A DNA stretch of 60,600 nt from Mycobacterium colombiense (lineage in GTDB: Bacteria; Actinomycetota; Actinomycetes; Mycobacteriales; Mycobacteriaceae): assembly GCF_003284935.1 (NCBI RefSeq), contig NZ_QMEV01000028.1:1-60600 (forward strand), written 5' to 3'. The translations under genes were made by a program, and so were the position numbers. How positions within the stretch are numbered: position 1 is the first letter of the stretch; every line of letters starts with the position of its first letter. The notes under the pieces are model-generated. The model saw only the letters and a program-made list of their open reading frames with translations, searched no databases and was not told where the DNA came from. Shown in pieces: positions 45,901 through 55,239 of this stretch.

Positions 45901-48900
45901 GACACCGCCACCGTCGAGACGCTGATCGAACGCCTGCAGCGGGTACTGGCGGCGATGACGGCCGACCCCGCCCGGCGACTGTCGTCGATCGATCTGCTCG
46001 ACGGCGACGAGCACGCGCGCCTCGACGCCGTCGGTAACCGCGCGGCGCTGTCACGACCGGCCATCGGGTCGTCCTCGATTCCGGCGCTGTTCGCCCACCA
46101 GGTGGCACGCGACCCGCTGGCGGTGGCGCTGACGTCCGGCGACCTGTCGATGACCTATCGCGAGCTCGACGAGTCCGCGAACCGGTTGGCGCACCGGCTG
46201 ATCGACGAAGGCGCCGGTCCCGGTGAATGCGTGGCGCTGCTGATGGAACGCTCGGCGCGGGCCGTCGTCGCCATCCTGGCGGTCCTCAAGACCGGCGCGG
46301 CGTACCTGCCGATCGACCCCGCGGTGCCCCAGCAGCGGATCGGATTCACGCTCACCGACGCCGCTCCCATCGCCGCCATCACCACCGCGGCCCTGCGGCC
46401 GCGGCTCGACGGCTGCGGCGTCGCGGTCATCGACGTCGACGAGCCCGCCGCAGACAGCCGACCCGTCAGCGCCTTGCCCTCGCCCGAACCCGCCCACCTC
46501 GCCTACATCATCTACACCTCCGGCACGACCGGAACCCCCAAGGGCGTCGCGGTCACCCACCGCAACGTCACCGAGCTGCTGGCCTCCCTGACCGGCCGGC
46601 TGACGTCACCGACCGGCGTGTGGAGCCAATGCCATTCGCTGGCCTTCGACTTCTCGGTGTGGGAGATCTTCGGCGCGCTGCTTTCGGGCGGACGGCTGCT
46701 GATCGTTCCCGACGACGTGGTGCGCTCACCGGAAGAGCTGCGCGCCTTGCTGATTGCCGAAGACGTCAGCGTGCTCAGCCAGACCCCGTCCGCCTTCTTT
46801 GCGCTGCAGAGCGCCGACGTGCCGCGTCGGGCGGACCAGTTCGACCCGCGGACCGTGGTCTTCGGCGGCGAAGCGCTGCTTCCCCAGCGGCTGGGCACAT
46901 GGATGCACAACCACCCGCGCCGCCCGCAGCTGATCAACATGTACGGCATCACCGAGACGACGGTGCACGCCTCCTTCCGGGAGATCTGCGACGCCGACAT
47001 CGACGCCCACGTCAGCCCCATCGGAAAGCCGTTGGCGCATCTCGGCTTCTTCGTGCTCGACGCGTGGCTGCGGCCGGTGCCCGCCGGTGTGCTGGGCGAG
47101 CTGTACGTGGCCGGTGCCGGGGTGGCCGTCGGCTATCTGGGCCGGGCCGGTTTGACGGCATCGCGGTTCGTGGCCTGCCCGTTCGGCGGGACCGGGGCGC
47201 GCATGTATCGCACCGGGGACCTGGTGCGCTGGGGCGCGGACGGTCAGCTGCGCTACGTCGGGCGCGCCGACGAGCAGGTCAAGATCCGCGGTCATCGCGT
47301 CGAGCTCGGTGAAATACACAGCGCCCTGGCCCAATTGGATGGGGTAACGCAGGCGGCGGTGATCGCCCGCGAGGACCGGCCGGGGGACAAGCGGCTCGTC
47401 GGCTATCTCACCGGCACCGCCGATCCGGCCGAGGCCCGCGCCCGGCTGGCCGAGCGGTTGCCGGCCTACATGGTGCCCGCCGCGGTGATGGCCGTCGAGG
47501 CACTGCCGTTGACGCCCAACGGCAAACTCGACACCCGCGCCCTGCCCGCACCCGACTATCACAGCCGCGATCAGTACAGCGCCCCGACCACCGCCGTCGA
47601 GCAGACCATGGCCGACATCTACGCCCACGTCCTGGGTGTCGACCGCGTCGGAATCGATGACTCCTTCTTCGACCTCGGTGGCGACTCGCTGTCGGCCATG
47701 CGGCTGGTGGCCGAGATCAACGCCGGTCTCGATGTCCACCTCGGCGTCCGGGCCCTCTTCGAGGCGCCCACCATCCGCCGATTGGCGGGCCGCCTTGGCG
47801 CCGACGGGGCGGGGCGCCTGCCGTTGGTCGCCGCTGCCCGGCCGGCGGTGGTGCCGCTGTCGTTCGCCCAGTCGCGGTTATGGTTCATCAGCCAATTGCA
47901 TGGGCCGTCGCCGGTGCACAACATGGCCATCGCCTTGCAACTACACGGGCGCCTCGACGGCGAGGCGTTCGGCGCCGCGCTGGCCGACGTCGTCGCCCGC
48001 CACGAAAGCCTGCGGACCCTGTTCCCGGCGCGCGAGGGCATACCGCAGCAGCTGGTCGTCGAGGCGGACGAGGCCGACTTCGGGTGGCAGATCAGCGATG
48101 CGCGCGGCTGGCCCGCCGGCCGGCTGGGCGACGCCATCGACACCGTGGTCGGCCACCGCTTCGACCTGGCCACCGAACTCCCGTTGCGGGCGTTGCTGTT
48201 TCGGCTGAACGACAACGAGTACCTGCTGGTGGCCGTGCTGCATCACATCGCCGCCGACGGGTGGTCGCTGACGCCGCTGGTGCGCGATCTGGGCGAGGCC
48301 TATGCCAGCCGCGCGGCCGGCGAGGCCCCGGACTGGGCACCGTTGCCCGTGCAGTATGTCGACTACACGCTGTGGCAGCGCGCGCAATTCGGCGAATTGC
48401 AGGACCCGCACAGCCTGATCGCCGGGCAGTTGCGGTATTGGGAACACACCCTGGCCGGAATGCCCGAGCGTCTGGAACTGCCGACCGACCGGCCCTATCC
48501 GTTGGTGGCCGACTTCGGCGGGGCCAGCATTGCGGTGAACTTGCCGGCGGAGTTGCAGCAGCGGGTGCGCGCGGTGGCCACTGCGCACAACGCCACGAGC
48601 TTCATGGTGGTGCAGGCCGCCCTGGCGGTGCTGCTGGCCAAGATCACCGCGAGTTCCGATGTGGCGGTGGGCTTCCCGATCGCCGGGCGGCGCGACCCGG
48701 CGCTGGACGACGTGGTCGGGTTCTTCGTCAACACCCTGGTGCTGCGGGTCGACCTGGCCGGTGATCCCACCGTCGCCGAGGTGCTGGCGCACGTGCGTGC
48801 GTGCAGCCTGGCCGCCTACGAACATCAGGATGTGCCCTTCGAGGTACTCGTGGAGCGGCTCAACCCCACCCGCAGCCTGGCGCACCATCCGCTGGTGCAG

Positions 48901-51900
48901 GTGATGCTGGCCTGGCAGAACACCGATTCCGCCGAGCTGAGCCTCGGCGACGTGCGGGTCACGCCCGTACCGGTCGACACCCGCACCGCCCGAATGGATC
49001 TCGCGTGGTCGTTGGCGGAACGCTGGACCGATGACGGCCAGCCCGCGGGGATCGGCGGCGCGGTGGAGTTCCGCACCGACGTGTTCGACACCGCGACCAT
49101 CGAAGCGCTGGTCGCCCGGTTGCACCGGGTGCTGACGGCCATCACCGCCGACCCGGCCGCGCGGTTGTCGTCGATCGATGTACTGGGTGCCGGTGAGCAT
49201 GCGCGCCTCGACGCGATCGGTAACCGGGCGGCGCTGACGCGCAAGGGGCACACACCCGCGTCGATCCCCGGGGTATTCGCCGAGCACGTCGCGCGCACCC
49301 CGGAGGCGGTGGCCGTCACCGACGGAGCGTGTTCATGGACGTACCGTGAACTCGATGAGGCCGCGAACCGGTTGGCGCACTTGCTCGTTCGTCACGGTGT
49401 GGGGCCGGGCCAGTGCGTGGCACTGCTCGTGGAACGCTCCGCCCGCGCCGTCGCCGCGATCCTGGCGGTGCTCAAGACCGGCGCCGCATACGTCCCGATC
49501 GACCCGGCCCTGCCGGCGGGCCGAATCGATTTCATGCTCGACGATGCCGCGCCGACGGCGGTGCTCACCGTAGCCGAGTTACGTTCGCGTTCAAGCATTC
49601 TCGTCCCGATCGTCATCGAGATCGACGACCCGGCCATCGAGATCCAGCCGACGACGCCGCTGCCGGCACCGGCGCCGCAGGGCGTCGCCTACACGATCTA
49701 CACGTCGGGCACCACGGGGATCCCCAAGGGCGTGGCCGTGACCCACCACAACGCCACCCAACTGTTCGCCTCGCTGGGCGCGGCCGGCCTGCCCGCGGCG
49801 CCCGCGAAGGTGTGGAGCCAGTGCCATTCGCTGGCCTTCGACTTCTCGGTGTGGGAGATCTTCGGTGCGCTGCTGCACGGCGGCCGGGTGCTGGTCGTGC
49901 CCGACGAGGTGGTGCGCTCGCCGAAAGACCTGCACGCCTTGCTCGTTGCCGAACGCGTCGACATGCTGACCCAAACACCGTCCGAGGTGGGGATGCTTTC
50001 CACCGAGGGGCTGGAACGGACGGTGCTGGCCGTCGCGGGGGAGGCCTGCCCCCTCGATGTGGTGGACCGCTGGGCCGCCGGGCGCGTGATGGTCAACGTC
50101 TACGGGCCCACCGAGATCACGATCGTCGCGGCCGTCAGCGCGCCGCTCACCCCGGGGCCCGAGGCGCCTCCGATCGGTTCGCCGGTGGCGGGCGCCGCGT
50201 TGTTCGTGCTCGACGGGTGCCTGCAGCCGGTGCCCGCGGGTGTGGTCGGTGAGTTGTATGTGGCCGGCGCCGGCGTGTCGACCGGCTACCTGCGCCGGGC
50301 CGGCCTGACCGCGTCGCGGTTCGTGGCCTGCCCGTTCGGCGGGGCCGGGACGCGCATGTACCGCACCGGGGACCTGGCCTGGTGGGGCCCGGACGGTCAG
50401 CTGCGCTACGTCGGGCGCGCCGACGAGCAGGTCAAGATCCGCGGCTACCGCATCGAACTCGGCGAGATCCAGGCGGCCCTGGCCGGGCTGGACGGCGTGG
50501 AGCGGGCGCTGGTGATCGCCCGCGAGGACCGCCCCGGCGACAAGCGGCTGGTCGGCTACATCACCGGAGAGGCCAACCCGGCCGAACTGCGCACGCTGCT
50601 GGCCGAACGCCTGCCCGCCTACATGGTGCCCGCCGCGGTGGTCGTGTTGCCGGCCCTGCCGTTGACACCCAGCGGCAAGCTCGACACCCAGTCGCTGCCG
50701 GCGCCGGACTATCAGGGCACCGACGACTATCTGGCTCCGGCCACCGCCGTCGAGGAGATCTTGGCCTGGCTGTACGCCCAGGTGCTCGGCCTGGAGCGGG
50801 TCGGCGTCCAGGAATCGTTTTTCGACCTGGGCGGCGATTCGCTGTCGGCCATGCGCCTCGTCGCCGCGATCTACAACGCCCTCGACATCCACCTGCCGGT
50901 GCGCGCCGTCTTCGAGGCGCCGTCGGTGCGCGCCCTGAGCCAGCAGCTGAATGGCGATCAGGATGCCGCAGAAGGACTTCGGGCCGACTTCGCGTCCGTG
51001 CACGGCCGCGACGCGAGCGAGGTGTACGCCAGCGATCTCACGCTGGACAAGTTCATCGACGCCGCGACGCTGTCGACCGCGCCGGGGCTGCCCGGCCCGC
51101 GCGGCGACGTGCGCACGGTCCTGCTGACCGGGGCCACCGGCTTCCTCGGTCGTTACCTGGTGCTGCAGTGGCTGGAACGCCTGGAGCTGGCCGACGGCAA
51201 GCTGATCTGCCTGGTGCGGGCCACCTCCGACGAGGAAGCGCGCCGCCGCCTCGAAAAGACCTTCGACAGCGGCGATCCGGCGCTGTTGCGGTATTTCCAC
51301 GAACTCGCCGACGACCATCTGGAGGTGATCGCCGGCGACAAGGGGCGCGCGAACCTCGGTGTGGACGAGCAGACCTGGCAGCGGCTGGCCGACACCGTGG
51401 ACCTGATCGTGGACTGCGCGGCCGTGGTCAACGGCGTGCTGCCCTACAGCGAGCTGTTCGCCCCCAACGTCGCGGGCACCGCCGAGCTGATCCGGCTGGC
51501 GCTCACCGCCAGGCTCAAGCCGTACACCTTCGTGTCGACGGCCAACGTCGGCGACCAGATCGAGCCGTCGGCGTTCACCGAGGAGGCCGACGTCCGCACG
51601 GCCGGCCCGATCCGCACCATCGACGGCGGCTACGGCAACGGCTACGGCAACAGCAAGTGGGCGGGCGAGGTGCTGCTGCGCGAGGCCCACGACCTGTGCG
51701 GGCTGCCGGTTTCGGTGTTCCGCTGCGACATGCTCCTGGCCGACACCACCTATCGCGGCCAGCTGAACCTGTCGGACATGTTCACCCGGATGGTGCACAG
51801 CGTGGTGGCCGGCGGCGTCGCGCCGCGCTCGTTCTATCAGCTCGACGCGCACGGCAACCGGCAGCGCGCGCACTTCGACGCGCTGCCGGTCGAGTTCGTC

Positions 51901-52314
51901 GCGGAGGCGATCACCACGCTGGGCGCCCAGGTGATGGACGGGTTCGAGACGTACCACGTGATGAACCCGCACGACGACGGCATCGGCCTCGACGAGTACG
52001 TCGACTGGCTGATCGAAGCGGGCTACCCGATCGAGCGGGTCGACGACTTCGGCGAGTGGCTGCAGCGGATGGAGACCGCCCTGCACGCCCTGCCGGAGCG
52101 GCAGCGCCACCAGTCGGTGCTGCAACTGCTGCAGTTGCGCAACGCACAGCACGTCCCGCCGGCGGACCCCGCTCGCGGATGCCTGGGGCCGACCGACCGG
52201 TTCCGGGCCGCGGTGCAGGAAGCCAAAATCGGTCCCGACAACGACATCCCGCAGATCAACGTGTCGGTGATCGTGAAATACGTGACCGACCTGGAGCTGC
52301 TCGGTCTGCTCTGA
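33976..52314 (+). CDS. Five-module NRPS with terminal reductase, product unknown
   Basis: A 6112-residue single-chain NRPS. The ATG at 33976 follows GGGGAG and gives [16 protein letters not shown], matching the Mps1 start; the frame is open to 33721 but only through the mbtH pseudogene. Domains, in rough residues: C1 8-430 (HHIVIDG), A1 457-930, T1; C2 1010-1460, A2 1504-1980, T2, E2 2065-2525; C3 2545-2960, A3 2990-3460, T3; C4 3564-3975, A4 4034-4525, T4; C5 4625-5035, A5 5094-5575, T5; R 5714-6112. C2, C4 and C5 have the LCL start ([12 protein letters not shown]); C3 has the DCL start ([13 protein letters not shown]), which fits the single E. T2 is LGGDSILSM like other T domains before E; the others are LGGDSLSAM. 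Codes: A1 DFWTVGVMWK, A2 DFWSIGQMYK, A3 DVQSIGAVDK, A4 DFWSVGMVHK (Thr), A5 DFWTAAVIVK. The predicted product is acyl-X-D-X-X-Thr-X-ol. It differs from the GPL tetrapeptide and, in E placement, from what a D-Phe-first lipopentapeptide would need. Confidence 0.92.
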   Translation: MELDGRALPLTRGQLDLWLAQQTGHSNTEWQLGLFVRINGPVQRDALQWAIRQAVQEAEPTRVAFFEVDGAVFQRTIDDPNVELTFDNLIDSPEPVEEARRRALTIQRTPMPLTGPLFKFVLFQTRRDEYFLFACCHHIVIDGTGVGLVGHRIASIYSAIVSAGPIPTAVFGSLRDLVDCESHYEASADYRDDEAYWLANLPPDRDGQPVPVGAGERDPWPSAPVALDAAVMRRVHRFSDVWGVSQTSVITAACALLVRGWCPDGPDVVLDFPVSRRVRPELKTLPGMVAGVVPLVFTTAPESTVADFCKHVEARIDEAVVHQRFPVHALERKVRGLTKSPERVSVNFIPSAFTLPFGGVTASASYTNSGQADGFGLIFTSDGDELFLSTAGRWAPWSGLDAPDLAELLQRLLIAMTADPTRRLRALDVVDEVECVRLGVWGNVSGLGRSVVPVSVVGLFAAQVGRTPDAVAVVCGGRSLTYRELDEAANRLAHLLVGCGVGRGGVVAVLLSRSVEAIVAILAVLKSGAAYLPIDPGLPGGRVEFMLSDAAARVAVTTADLVERLDGLDLTVVDVADPVVAVQSSTAPPGPLAGDVAHVIYTSGTTGVPKGVAVTHRNVTQLFDGLDLGFVLSAEQVWTQCHSYAFDFSVWEIWGALLHGGRLVVVPEVVARSPQEFHALLVREGVTVLTQTPSAAGLLPTEGLDCAALVVGAEPCPPELVERWAPGRVMVNVYGPTETTMWASKSVPLSPGPGAPPIGAPVTHAAFFVLDGWLRPVPVGVVGELYVAGDGVGVGYWGRPGLSASRFVACPWVAGARMYRTGDLVRWGADGQLRYVGRADEQVKVRGYRIELGEIRTALTALDGVAQAAVVVREDRVGERRLVGYVTGAADPADIRARLGQRLPPYMVPAAVVVLEALPLTLNGKLDTRALPAPDYQGQGYRAPQTALEEILAGVYAQILGIERVGVEDSFFDLGGDSLSAMRLVSALNAELDADLNVRSLFEAPTITQLAPHVEAGVGRTDRLVAAERPALVPLSFAQSRLWFIDQFQGPSPVYNMAVALKLSGPVDAEAMGAALDDVVTRHESLRTLFVAPEGTPQQVVLPPERSEAGWQVIDASRWPASWLAEATHEAARYTFDLTNELPLRAWLFRTSDREHVLVAVVHHIAADGWSLTPLVRDLGTAYASRSSGRAPQWAPLPVQYVDYTLWQRAQFGDLEDPHSPIAAQLAYWERSLAGLPEHLELPTDRPYPLVADHRGASVAVQWPAELQQHIADLARAHNATSFMVVQAALAVLLSTLSASSDVAVGFPIAGRRDPALDDVVGFFVNTLVLRIDLGGDPSVAELLARVRQRSLAAYEHQDVPFEVLVERLNPTRSLAHHPLVQVMLAWQNNEPVDLSLGDVQVTPVPLETQVARMDLVFSLAESWDEDGRAAGIGGTVEFRTDVYDASSIETLIARLRQVLSAMTTDPARALSTIDLLAESEHARLDAIGNRAVLTQPETGPVSIPALFDEQVSRAPGAVAITCGQRSFTYHEIDASANQLARLLIGRGAGPGQRVAVAIPRSAEAIVAIMAVLKTGAAYVPIDPALPSARIEFMLTDAAPIAMISTAEVRAHLPRSVPVIDIDDPAVRVQPTTGLPAPAADNIAYIIYTSGTTGAPKGVAVTHHNVTQLLLSLDAQLGLGHVWSHCHSLAFDFSVWELFGSLLRGGRLVVVPDPVVRSPEDLRALLIAEGVQVLSQTPSAVAALASDGLESVALIVGGEPCPVEVMDRWAPGRVMINQYGPTETTMYAAMTAPLTANLDVVPIGSPVPGAALFVLDHWLRPVPSGVVGELYIAGRGVTAGYLGRSGLTSSRFVACPFGGFGARMYRTGDLVRWGADEQLEYLGRADEQVKIRGYRIELGEIHSALTELDGIEQAAVIAREDHPATVQLVGYVTGTADPAEVRSRLAERLPAYMVPAAVVTLDALPLTVNGKLDTRALPAPDYGSNAYRAPADAIEEILAGIYAQALGVERVGVDDSFFDLGGDSILSMQVVARARAAGVMCRPRDIFVEQTVARLARVVTLVSAEDDAADAGTGPMVATPIMRWLQNMDGPVEQFNQTMVLAAPAGVGHADVAVVLQALLDRHPMLRLCVDDDGAGGWSMQVPEVGAVDARACLRTVDVLSEAALSQARSRLNPGAGVLLSAVWACATNELALIVHHLAVDAVSWRTLIEDLNIAWAQHHRGQPIELPAGGTSFARWSSLLSDHARSAAVLDQAGAWRRIEETPAVLPAVRPEDTFATAGQLSASLDVETTRLLLGEVPAAFHAGVQDILLIAFGMAITEFLGAAGPLGIDVEGHGRSEELGPSVDLSRTVGWFTAKHPVALNVPGLDWGRVVAGDAALSGLIKDAKEQLRAHPDGLTYGLLRYLNPEAGLEGPDPVIGFNYLGRLGGGTAELSGDLWRLSPNGPSLSAAAAAPALPLPHTLELNAGTMDSNDGPHLQANWTWAPSALTHGEATRLSRLWFEALSGICALVRRGGGGLTPSDIIPARLSQPQIDQLEREYDVADILPLTPLQQGLLFHATAGRGDADVYAVQLTITLRGALDPHRLHRALHAVVRRHPNLAARFCSDFDDPVQIIPAAPDLACQYVEIRAGDIEEKVQRLCAAERVAARTVGDEPPLRAALIRTADPEHRFVLTVHHIVMDGWSLPILLQEIFACYYGSRLPTVLPYRGFVSWLADRDVAAARLAWRDALDGFDTPTLVAPAGRVELGPRAVATLRLTAETTHALGELARSCRTTVNTVLQAAWAQLLMWQTGQRDVAFGAAVSGRPADLPGAESMVGLLINTVPARARVTAATTVADLLGQLQRAHNDTLEHQHLALNEIHRITGHDQLFDTLLVYENYPVDATTLKATHDLTVTEFTSHEYNHYPLSLQAAPGEELRLRVEFDTDVFAPAEIDSLTARLHRLLVAMAVDPARPVLSVDALDGREHARLARWGNRAALTGGADAPASLPALFAAQVIRAPDTIAVTFEGRAMTYRALDEASNRLAHLLVGHGIGPGHCVALLFPRSAEAIVAILATLKAGAAYLPIDPALPESRIHFMIDDAAPTIALSTTVLRSRLAGFGLPVIDVDGTAAQDHPSTALPAPAPENVAYIIYTSGTTGVPKGVAVTHRNVARLLESLHAALPEAGTWSQCHSYGFDVSIQEIWGALAGGGRLVIVPEPVTRSPDELHALLIAENVTVLSQTPSALAALSPHGLNTALIIGGEPCPAALADRWAPGRVMINAYGPTETTVDVTLSAPLAAGAGRPPLGAPVAGAALFVLDAWLRPVPAGVVGELYVAGAGVAVGYARRAGLTASRFVACPFGGSGARMYRTGDLVRWDADGQLRYVGRADEQVKIRGHRVELGEIHSALAQLDGVTQAAVIAREDRPGERRLVGYLTGTADPAGVRARLAERLPAYMVPAAVMAVEALPLTPNGKLDTRALPAPEYTAGEYRAPSTAVEEILAGIYARVLGLERVGVDESFFDLGGDSLSAMRVIATINTTLDAGIGVRMLFETPTVGRLAARVHVGGGRLDGVVAHQRPPVLPLSFAQSRLWFIDQLHGPSPVYNMAAALRLSGHLDAGALAAALRDVVARHESLRTVFPAAEGIPRQVVLPPERADVPWQAVDATGWSPARLDDAIRDTARHTFDLATEIPLRARLFRLDDERHVLVAVVHHIAADGGSLAPLVSDLALAYASRAAGNAPDWTPLPVQYADYTLWQRAQFGDLEDPDSPIAKQLAYWEQALAGLPERLELPTDRPYPVVADYRGASVAVQWPAELQQRVRATAMAHNATSFMVVQAALAVLLAKVSASCDVAVGFPIAGRRDPALDDVVGFFVNTLVLRVDVGSDPTVAELLAQVRRRSLAAYEHQDVPFEALVERLNPTRSLAHHPLVQVMLAWQNHEPTDLSLGDLRVIPLPVDTRTARTDLAWSLAERWTDDGQPAGIAGAVEFRTDVFDTATVETLIERLQRVLAAMTADPARRLSSIDLLDGDEHARLDAVGNRAALSRPAIGSSSIPALFAHQVARDPLAVALTSGDLSMTYRELDESANRLAHRLIDEGAGPGECVALLMERSARAVVAILAVLKTGAAYLPIDPAVPQQRIGFTLTDAAPIAAITTAALRPRLDGCGVAVIDVDEPAADSRPVSALPSPEPAHLAYIIYTSGTTGTPKGVAVTHRNVTELLASLTGRLTSPTGVWSQCHSLAFDFSVWEIFGALLSGGRLLIVPDDVVRSPEELRALLIAEDVSVLSQTPSAFFALQSADVPRRADQFDPRTVVFGGEALLPQRLGTWMHNHPRRPQLINMYGITETTVHASFREICDADIDAHVSPIGKPLAHLGFFVLDAWLRPVPAGVLGELYVAGAGVAVGYLGRAGLTASRFVACPFGGTGARMYRTGDLVRWGADGQLRYVGRADEQVKIRGHRVELGEIHSALAQLDGVTQAAVIAREDRPGDKRLVGYLTGTADPAEARARLAERLPAYMVPAAVMAVEALPLTPNGKLDTRALPAPDYHSRDQYSAPTTAVEQTMADIYAHVLGVDRVGIDDSFFDLGGDSLSAMRLVAEINAGLDVHLGVRALFEAPTIRRLAGRLGADGAGRLPLVAAARPAVVPLSFAQSRLWFISQLHGPSPVHNMAIALQLHGRLDGEAFGAALADVVARHESLRTLFPAREGIPQQLVVEADEADFGWQISDARGWPAGRLGDAIDTVVGHRFDLATELPLRALLFRLNDNEYLLVAVLHHIAADGWSLTPLVRDLGEAYASRAAGEAPDWAPLPVQYVDYTLWQRAQFGELQDPHSLIAGQLRYWEHTLAGMPERLELPTDRPYPLVADFGGASIAVNLPAELQQRVRAVATAHNATSFMVVQAALAVLLAKITASSDVAVGFPIAGRRDPALDDVVGFFVNTLVLRVDLAGDPTVAEVLAHVRACSLAAYEHQDVPFEVLVERLNPTRSLAHHPLVQVMLAWQNTDSAELSLGDVRVTPVPVDTRTARMDLAWSLAERWTDDGQPAGIGGAVEFRTDVFDTATIEALVARLHRVLTAITADPAARLSSIDVLGAGEHARLDAIGNRAALTRKGHTPASIPGVFAEHVARTPEAVAVTDGACSWTYRELDEAANRLAHLLVRHGVGPGQCVALLVERSARAVAAILAVLKTGAAYVPIDPALPAGRIDFMLDDAAPTAVLTVAELRSRSSILVPIVIEIDDPAIEIQPTTPLPAPAPQGVAYTIYTSGTTGIPKGVAVTHHNATQLFASLGAAGLPAAPAKVWSQCHSLAFDFSVWEIFGALLHGGRVLVVPDEVVRSPKDLHALLVAERVDMLTQTPSEVGMLSTEGLERTVLAVAGEACPLDVVDRWAAGRVMVNVYGPTEITIVAAVSAPLTPGPEAPPIGSPVAGAALFVLDGCLQPVPAGVVGELYVAGAGVSTGYLRRAGLTASRFVACPFGGAGTRMYRTGDLAWWGPDGQLRYVGRADEQVKIRGYRIELGEIQAALAGLDGVERALVIAREDRPGDKRLVGYITGEANPAELRTLLAERLPAYMVPAAVVVLPALPLTPSGKLDTQSLPAPDYQGTDDYLAPATAVEEILAWLYAQVLGLERVGVQESFFDLGGDSLSAMRLVAAIYNALDIHLPVRAVFEAPSVRALSQQLNGDQDAAEGLRADFASVHGRDASEVYASDLTLDKFIDAATLSTAPGLPGPRGDVRTVLLTGATGFLGRYLVLQWLERLELADGKLICLVRATSDEEARRRLEKTFDSGDPALLRYFHELADDHLEVIAGDKGRANLGVDEQTWQRLADTVDLIVDCAAVVNGVLPYSELFAPNVAGTAELIRLALTARLKPYTFVSTANVGDQIEPSAFTEEADVRTAGPIRTIDGGYGNGYGNSKWAGEVLLREAHDLCGLPVSVFRCDMLLADTTYRGQLNLSDMFTRMVHSVVAGGVAPRSFYQLDAHGNRQRAHFDALPVEFVAEAITTLGAQVMDGFETYHVMNPHDDGIGLDEYVDWLIEAGYPIERVDDFGEWLQRMETALHALPERQRHQSVLQLLQLRNAQHVPPADPARGCLGPTDRFRAAVQEAKIGPDNDIPQINVSVIVKYVTDLELLGLL
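35330..36780 (+). other. Second NRPS adenylation domain A1, unassigned, foreign codon use
   Basis: The pocket reads DFWTVGVMWK ([34 protein letters not shown]). I know no close match; a hydrophobic residue is likely. From about 35250 to 36560 the DNA is rich in GTG, TTG, GGG and TGT codons, unlike the C-ending codons before and after. Confidence 0.6.
38485..39915 (+). other. Second NRPS adenylation domain A2, unassigned
   Basis: The pocket reads DFWSIGQMYK ([34 protein letters not shown]). It is followed by an E domain, so residue 2 should be D-configured. No confident substrate. Confidence 0.6.
42935..44370 (+). other. Second NRPS adenylation domain A3, unassigned
   Basis: The pocket reads DVQSIGAVDK ([34 protein letters not shown]). 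DVQ at the start is seen in Pro codes (DVQLIAHVVK), but the rest differs, so Pro is only a weak suggestion. Confidence 0.55.
46075..47555 (+). other. Second NRPS adenylation domain A4, Thr-like pocket
   Basis: The code DFWSVGMVHK is the same as that of Mps1 A2, including the unusual [14 protein letters not shown] and QSAD insertion. The flanking C-terminal part instead nearly matches A3 of this protein. No E follows, so L-Thr is expected. Confidence 0.75.
49255..50710 (+). other. Second NRPS adenylation domain A5, unassigned
   Basis: The pocket reads DFWTAAVIVK ([34 protein letters not shown]). It loads the last residue, which the R domain should release as an aldehyde or alcohol. No close code is known to me. 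Confidence 0.55.
51090..52311 (+). other. Second NRPS thioester reductase domain
   Basis: [25 protein letters not shown] and YGNSK give the NADPH site and catalytic residues. The domain shares 110 consecutive identical bases with the Mps2 R domain (51919-52028 against 32957-33066). Confidence 0.88.
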
Positions 52315-52434
52315 AACGCTGTGGCCCGCACCGTGTTTGGCTGTCGGACGCAAACCCGTCGTCGCCGCGCCCCCGGCTGACTACCATGACGGGAGAACGC
52401 GACGGTCCCGCCCGCACGGAGGAGTGCCCATCCG

Positions 52435-53004
52435 ATGACAACAGCGCGCCTGCCCCGATTGCCGCTCGACGAAGCCAAGGCCGCCGCCGACGAGGCGGCC
52501 GTCCCCAACTACATGGCCGAGCTCAGCATCTTCCAGGTGCTGCTCAACCACCCGCCGCTGGCGCGCGGCATCAACGACTTGCTCGCCACCATGCTCTGGC
52601 ACGGCGCCCTCGACTCGCGGCTGCGCGAGCTGGTGATCATGCGGATCGGCTGGCTCACCGGCTGCGATTACGAATGGACCCAGCACTGGCGCGTCGCATC
52701 CCGGCTCGGAGTGCCGGCCGAAGATCTGCTCGGCGTGCGGGATTGGCACAACCACGCCGGCTTCGGCGTCACCGAGCGGGCCGTGCTCGCGGCCACCGAC
52801 GACGTGGTGCGCGACGGCGCGGTGAGCGCCGCGAACTGGGCCGCATGTGAGCGCGAATTCCAGGGTGACACAACGGTTCTCGTCGAGCTTGTCACGGTCA
52901 TCGGGGCCTGGCGGATGGTGGCCTCGATCCTGCAGAGCCTGGAGGTGCCGCTCGAGGAGGGCGTGGCGAGCTGGCCCCCGGACGGCCGGTCGCCCCGGGC
53001 TTAG
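52435..53004 (+). CDS. Carboxymuconolactone decarboxylase / AhpD-like family protein
   Basis: The 189-residue cytoplasmic protein has LRELVIMRIGWLTGCDYEWTQH-type sequence around residues 62-83. This is the CMD/AhpD core helix pair with Cys and His, but without the CxxC of true AhpD. The C-terminal half ends ELVTVIGAWRMVASILQSLEV, normal for the family. A GGAGGAG box precedes the ATG. Relatives act as small alkylhydroperoxidase-like or gamma-carboxymuconolactone decarboxylase proteins; the substrate here is unknown. It starts 120 bases after the NRPS, in sequence with no clear terminator, and probably marks the return to conserved chromosome. Confidence 0.8.
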   Translation: MTTARLPRLPLDEAKAAADEAAVPNYMAELSIFQVLLNHPPLARGINDLLATMLWHGALDSRLRELVIMRIGWLTGCDYEWTQHWRVASRLGVPAEDLLGVRDWHNHAGFGVTERAVLAATDDVVRDGAVSAANWAACEREFQGDTTVLVELVTVIGAWRMVASILQSLEVPLEEGVASWPPDGRSPRA

Positions 53005-53045
53005 CGGGTCGCCCCCATCGGGTGAAGCGGGTCGCCCCCATCGGG
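53003..53045 (+). repeat. Tandem repeat, two 20-base copies
   Basis: AGCGGGTCGCCCCCATCGGG occurs at 53003-53022 and at 53026-53045, a 23-base period, directly at the stop of the CMD-family gene. It may be a recent slippage duplication. Confidence 0.8.
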
Positions 53046-53126
53046 CGGCGCGCCGGCATGCGCACCTGAGTTGCCCACGCCCCGTGGTCGATTGACTTCG
53101 GAATCGATAACTTTTAGCGTCGGGCG

Positions 53127-54251
53127 ATGAGAACCAGGGTCGCCGAGATGCTCGGAGTCGAATTCCCGATCTGCGCCTTCAGCCACTGCCGCGACGTGGT
53201 GGCCGCGGTGACCAACGCCGGAGGCTTCGGGGTCCTGGGCGCCACCGCGCACAGCCCCCAGCGCCTGCAGAGCGAGCTGGCCTGGATCGAGGAGCAGACC
53301 GGCGGCAAGCCGTACGGGGTCGACCTGCTGTTGCCGCCCAAGTACGTCGGTGCCGAACAGGGCGGCATCGACACGAGCCAGGCGCGCACCCTGCTGCCCG
53401 ACGAGCACCGCGCGTTCGTCGACGACCTGCTGGCCCGCTACGGGGTCACCGCGGCCGCCGCCGAGCCGCGGGGCTCCCTGGGTGGCCTGAACATTTCGCC
53501 CAAGACCTACGAGCCGCTGCTCGACGTCGCCTTCTCCCACAACATCCGGCTGATCGCCAGCGCGCTCGGCCCGCCCCCGGCGGATCTCGTCGAGCGCGCG
53601 CACGACCGGGACGTGCTGGTGGCGGCGCTGGCCGGGACCACCCGGCACGCGCAACGGCACGCCGCCGCGGGCGTCGACCTGATCGTCGCCCAAGGCACCG
53701 AGGCCGGCGGCCACACCGGCGAGGTGGCGACCATGGTCCTGGTCCCCGAGGTCGTCGATGCCGTGGCGCCGGTGCCCGTCCTGGCCGCCGGCGGGATCGC
53801 CCGCGGTCGCCAGATCGCGGCGGCGCTGGCCCTGGGCGCCGAGGGCGTGTGGTGCGGCTCGGTGTGGCTGACCACCGAAGAGGCCGAGACCGTGCCCGTG
53901 GTCAAGGAGAAGTTCCTGGCCGCCAGCTCCTCGGACACCGTGCGGTCGCGGTCGATGACGGGCAAGCCCGCGCGGATGCTGCGCACCGCATGGACCGACG
54001 AGTGGGAGCGGCCGGAAAACCCCGACCCGCTGGGCATGCCGCTGCAGACCGCGCTGATCACCGAGCCGCAAGTGCGCATCAACTCCGCCGCCGCCCACCA
54101 GGGCGCCAAGGCACGCGAGCTGGCCACCTACTTCGTCGGGCAGGTGGTGGGCTCGCTCGACCGGGTCCGCCCGACGCGCTCGGTGGTGCTCGACATGGTC
54201 GAGGAGTTCATCGACACGATCGGCCGGCTCGAGGGCCTCGTCGAGAAGTGA
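53127..54251 (+). CDS. Nitronate monooxygenase family flavoprotein
   Basis: A 374-residue FMN-dependent TIM-barrel enzyme of the 2-nitropropane dioxygenase family. It has the N-terminal FPICAFSHCRDVVAAVTNAG segment and GGFGVLGA. The catalytic-His phosphate region is QGTEAGGHTGEV at about residues 191-202, and PVLAAGGIARGRQIAAALALGA is the second phosphate-binding loop. Length matches Rv1533, which holds the same position next to an Rv1535-like gene. It oxidises alkyl nitronates or related compounds; the physiological substrate is not evident. The TetR gene (Rv1534) found between in M. tuberculosis is absent here. Confidence 0.88.
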   Translation: MRTRVAEMLGVEFPICAFSHCRDVVAAVTNAGGFGVLGATAHSPQRLQSELAWIEEQTGGKPYGVDLLLPPKYVGAEQGGIDTSQARTLLPDEHRAFVDDLLARYGVTAAAAEPRGSLGGLNISPKTYEPLLDVAFSHNIRLIASALGPPPADLVERAHDRDVLVAALAGTTRHAQRHAAAGVDLIVAQGTEAGGHTGEVATMVLVPEVVDAVAPVPVLAAGGIARGRQIAAALALGAEGVWCGSVWLTTEEAETVPVVKEKFLAASSSDTVRSRSMTGKPARMLRTAWTDEWERPENPDPLGMPLQTALITEPQVRINSAAAHQGAKARELATYFVGQVVGSLDRVRPTRSVVLDMVEEFIDTIGRLEGLVEK

Positions 54252-54390
54252 CCCCGGGGGTCGTACGCCCAGGTCAGGGCCCCGAACCTGACCGAATGCT
54301 GTACGCCTCCCGCATGAATCCGTAGAGAATCACCGACACGCTATCCGGGGATTTGACCCCGCCATACCCGTCGTGCATTATCGGTCGGGT

Positions 54391-54568
54391 ATGCACCTCG
54401 TTAGGTGAGGCGTCTACACGAATACAGGCCACTGACCCCGAACGTCGAAAGACGCCCCGGGTCAGGACAGCTCCTCCCGGCTTAAGGGTTGAGCCCAGGT
54501 GGCTTCCGCTCGGATCGGTTTCCGGGCCAGGACACGTCGTGTAGTGCCGAAGCTCTGACGAGAGGGGT
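54391..54568 (+). promoter_or_regulatory. M-box (ykoK) magnesium riboswitch
   Basis: Consensus blocks appear in order: TTAGGTGAGGCG at 54401, ACAGGCCACTGACC, GAACGTCGAAAGACGCC, AGGTGGCTTCCGCT and finally GTGCCGAAGCTCTGACGAGAGG. These are the Mg2+-sensing M-box signature. An M-box is known upstream of Rv1535 in M. tuberculosis, the same context. High Mg2+ should lower expression of the downstream small protein. Confidence 0.9.
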
Positions 54569-54616
54569 GCGGATTTCCGACGGTCGTCGGGTTCTGCTCC
54601 TCTGCTGCGCATAGAT

Positions 54617-54637
54617 CGCATGCGACCCGCGCATGCG
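54617..54637 (+). promoter_or_regulatory. Hairpin downstream of the M-box
   Basis: CGCATGCG at 54617-54624 and again at 54630-54637, separated by ACCCG, forms an 8-bp stem (each arm is itself a palindrome). It could be part of the riboswitch expression platform. There is no T tract. Confidence 0.4.
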
Positions 54638-54664
54638 TCGTGACCGCGAGGAGGTGAGGGGCAC

Positions 54665-54745
54665 ATGCGTTCCAGCGATAGTCCGGATCGAAGTCCGAAC
54701 CGTGTTTCGTCCCCCTCCGGTCTCCGGCGCGACCTTCTCGGCTGA
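54665..54745 (+). CDS. Possible leader peptide (26 codons) in the M-box leader
   Basis: An ATG at 54665 follows a strong GAGGAGGTGAGG box. It gives a 26-residue frame starting MRSSDSPDRSPNRVSS and ending at TGA 54743-54745, about 115 bases before the main gene. No similarity is known. It may be an upstream frame whose translation affects the leader, or it may be chance. Confidence 0.3.
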   Translation: MRSSDSPDRSPNRVSSPSGLRRDLLG

Positions 54746-54860
54746 GTCTTCGCAACGCGAAGTGCCTGCCGGCCAAGCGTTCTCGAGATCGGAACCGACA
54801 CGGGACGGGACACGTCAGTCCAATCAATCCCCGTTTGGATCTCCCCTCTAGGAGGCGATG

Positions 54861-55112
54861 ATGACCGCAGCTTTCTACGACGAAGTGGTAACCGGAGCGC
54901 CCGCCCGCACGCTGACCGTGGTGCGCGACACCGACGCGATCCCGGCCCTGCCGCAGGCCCCGGTGGCCAAGGCCCCCCGCCGCACCGACACCCCGCCGTT
55001 CGGCGCCGGTGGCGACCCGCTGGTGGACGGCGCCGCCCGCCTGCTGAGCGTGCCGCTGCGCCACGTGTACGCCGCGCTGTGGCGCGCCGGTGTCCTCGAA
55101 GTCCGGGCCTGA
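54861..55112 (+). CDS. Small M-box-controlled protein, Rv1535-like
   Basis: An 83-residue protein, MTAAFYDEVVTGAPARTL at the start and LLSVPLRHVYAALWRAGVL at the end. It has a Pro/Ala-rich middle and no membrane segment or enzyme motif. ATG 54861 is preferred to ATG 54858 because it lies 5 bases, not 2, after the GGAGG box. Position, size and the riboswitch identify it as the counterpart of Rv1535. Function is unknown; Mg2+ control suggests a role in adaptation to magnesium limitation. Confidence 0.8.
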   Translation: MTAAFYDEVVTGAPARTLTVVRDTDAIPALPQAPVAKAPRRTDTPPFGAGGDPLVDGAARLLSVPLRHVYAALWRAGVLEVRA

Positions 55113-55146
55113 ACGCCGAACTTCGATGGACGTCGAGCAACTCGAG

Positions 55147-55202
55147 CTCCAAGGGGTCGCTTGGTCGCAGAGGTAGCTCTGCGCCCCGGCGACCCCTTGG
55201 AG
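55147..55202 (+). terminator. Large hairpin between the Rv1535-like gene and the ileS T-box
   Basis: CTCCAAGGGGTCGC (55147-55160) pairs perfectly with GCGACCCCTTGGAG (55189-55202), a 14-bp stem. The enclosed bases hold a second hairpin (GCAGAG with CTCTGC, 55167-55182). No T tract follows. It may end the upstream transcript or insulate the T-box fold. Confidence 0.5.
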
Positions 55203-55239
55203 TGCACCCCGATTTGCGGGTCTTCGTAGAATCGTTGTA

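Noticed and set aside
49591..52353. 920-codon minus-strand open frame across the end of the second NRPS
   Set aside because: It is antisense to the A5-T5-R domains, has low-complexity composition and no recognisable domain or ribosome-binding site.
53003..53045. Possible CRISPR-like repeat
   Set aside because: There are only two copies, 23 bases apart, with no spacers of usual length and no cas genes. It is a simple tandem duplication.
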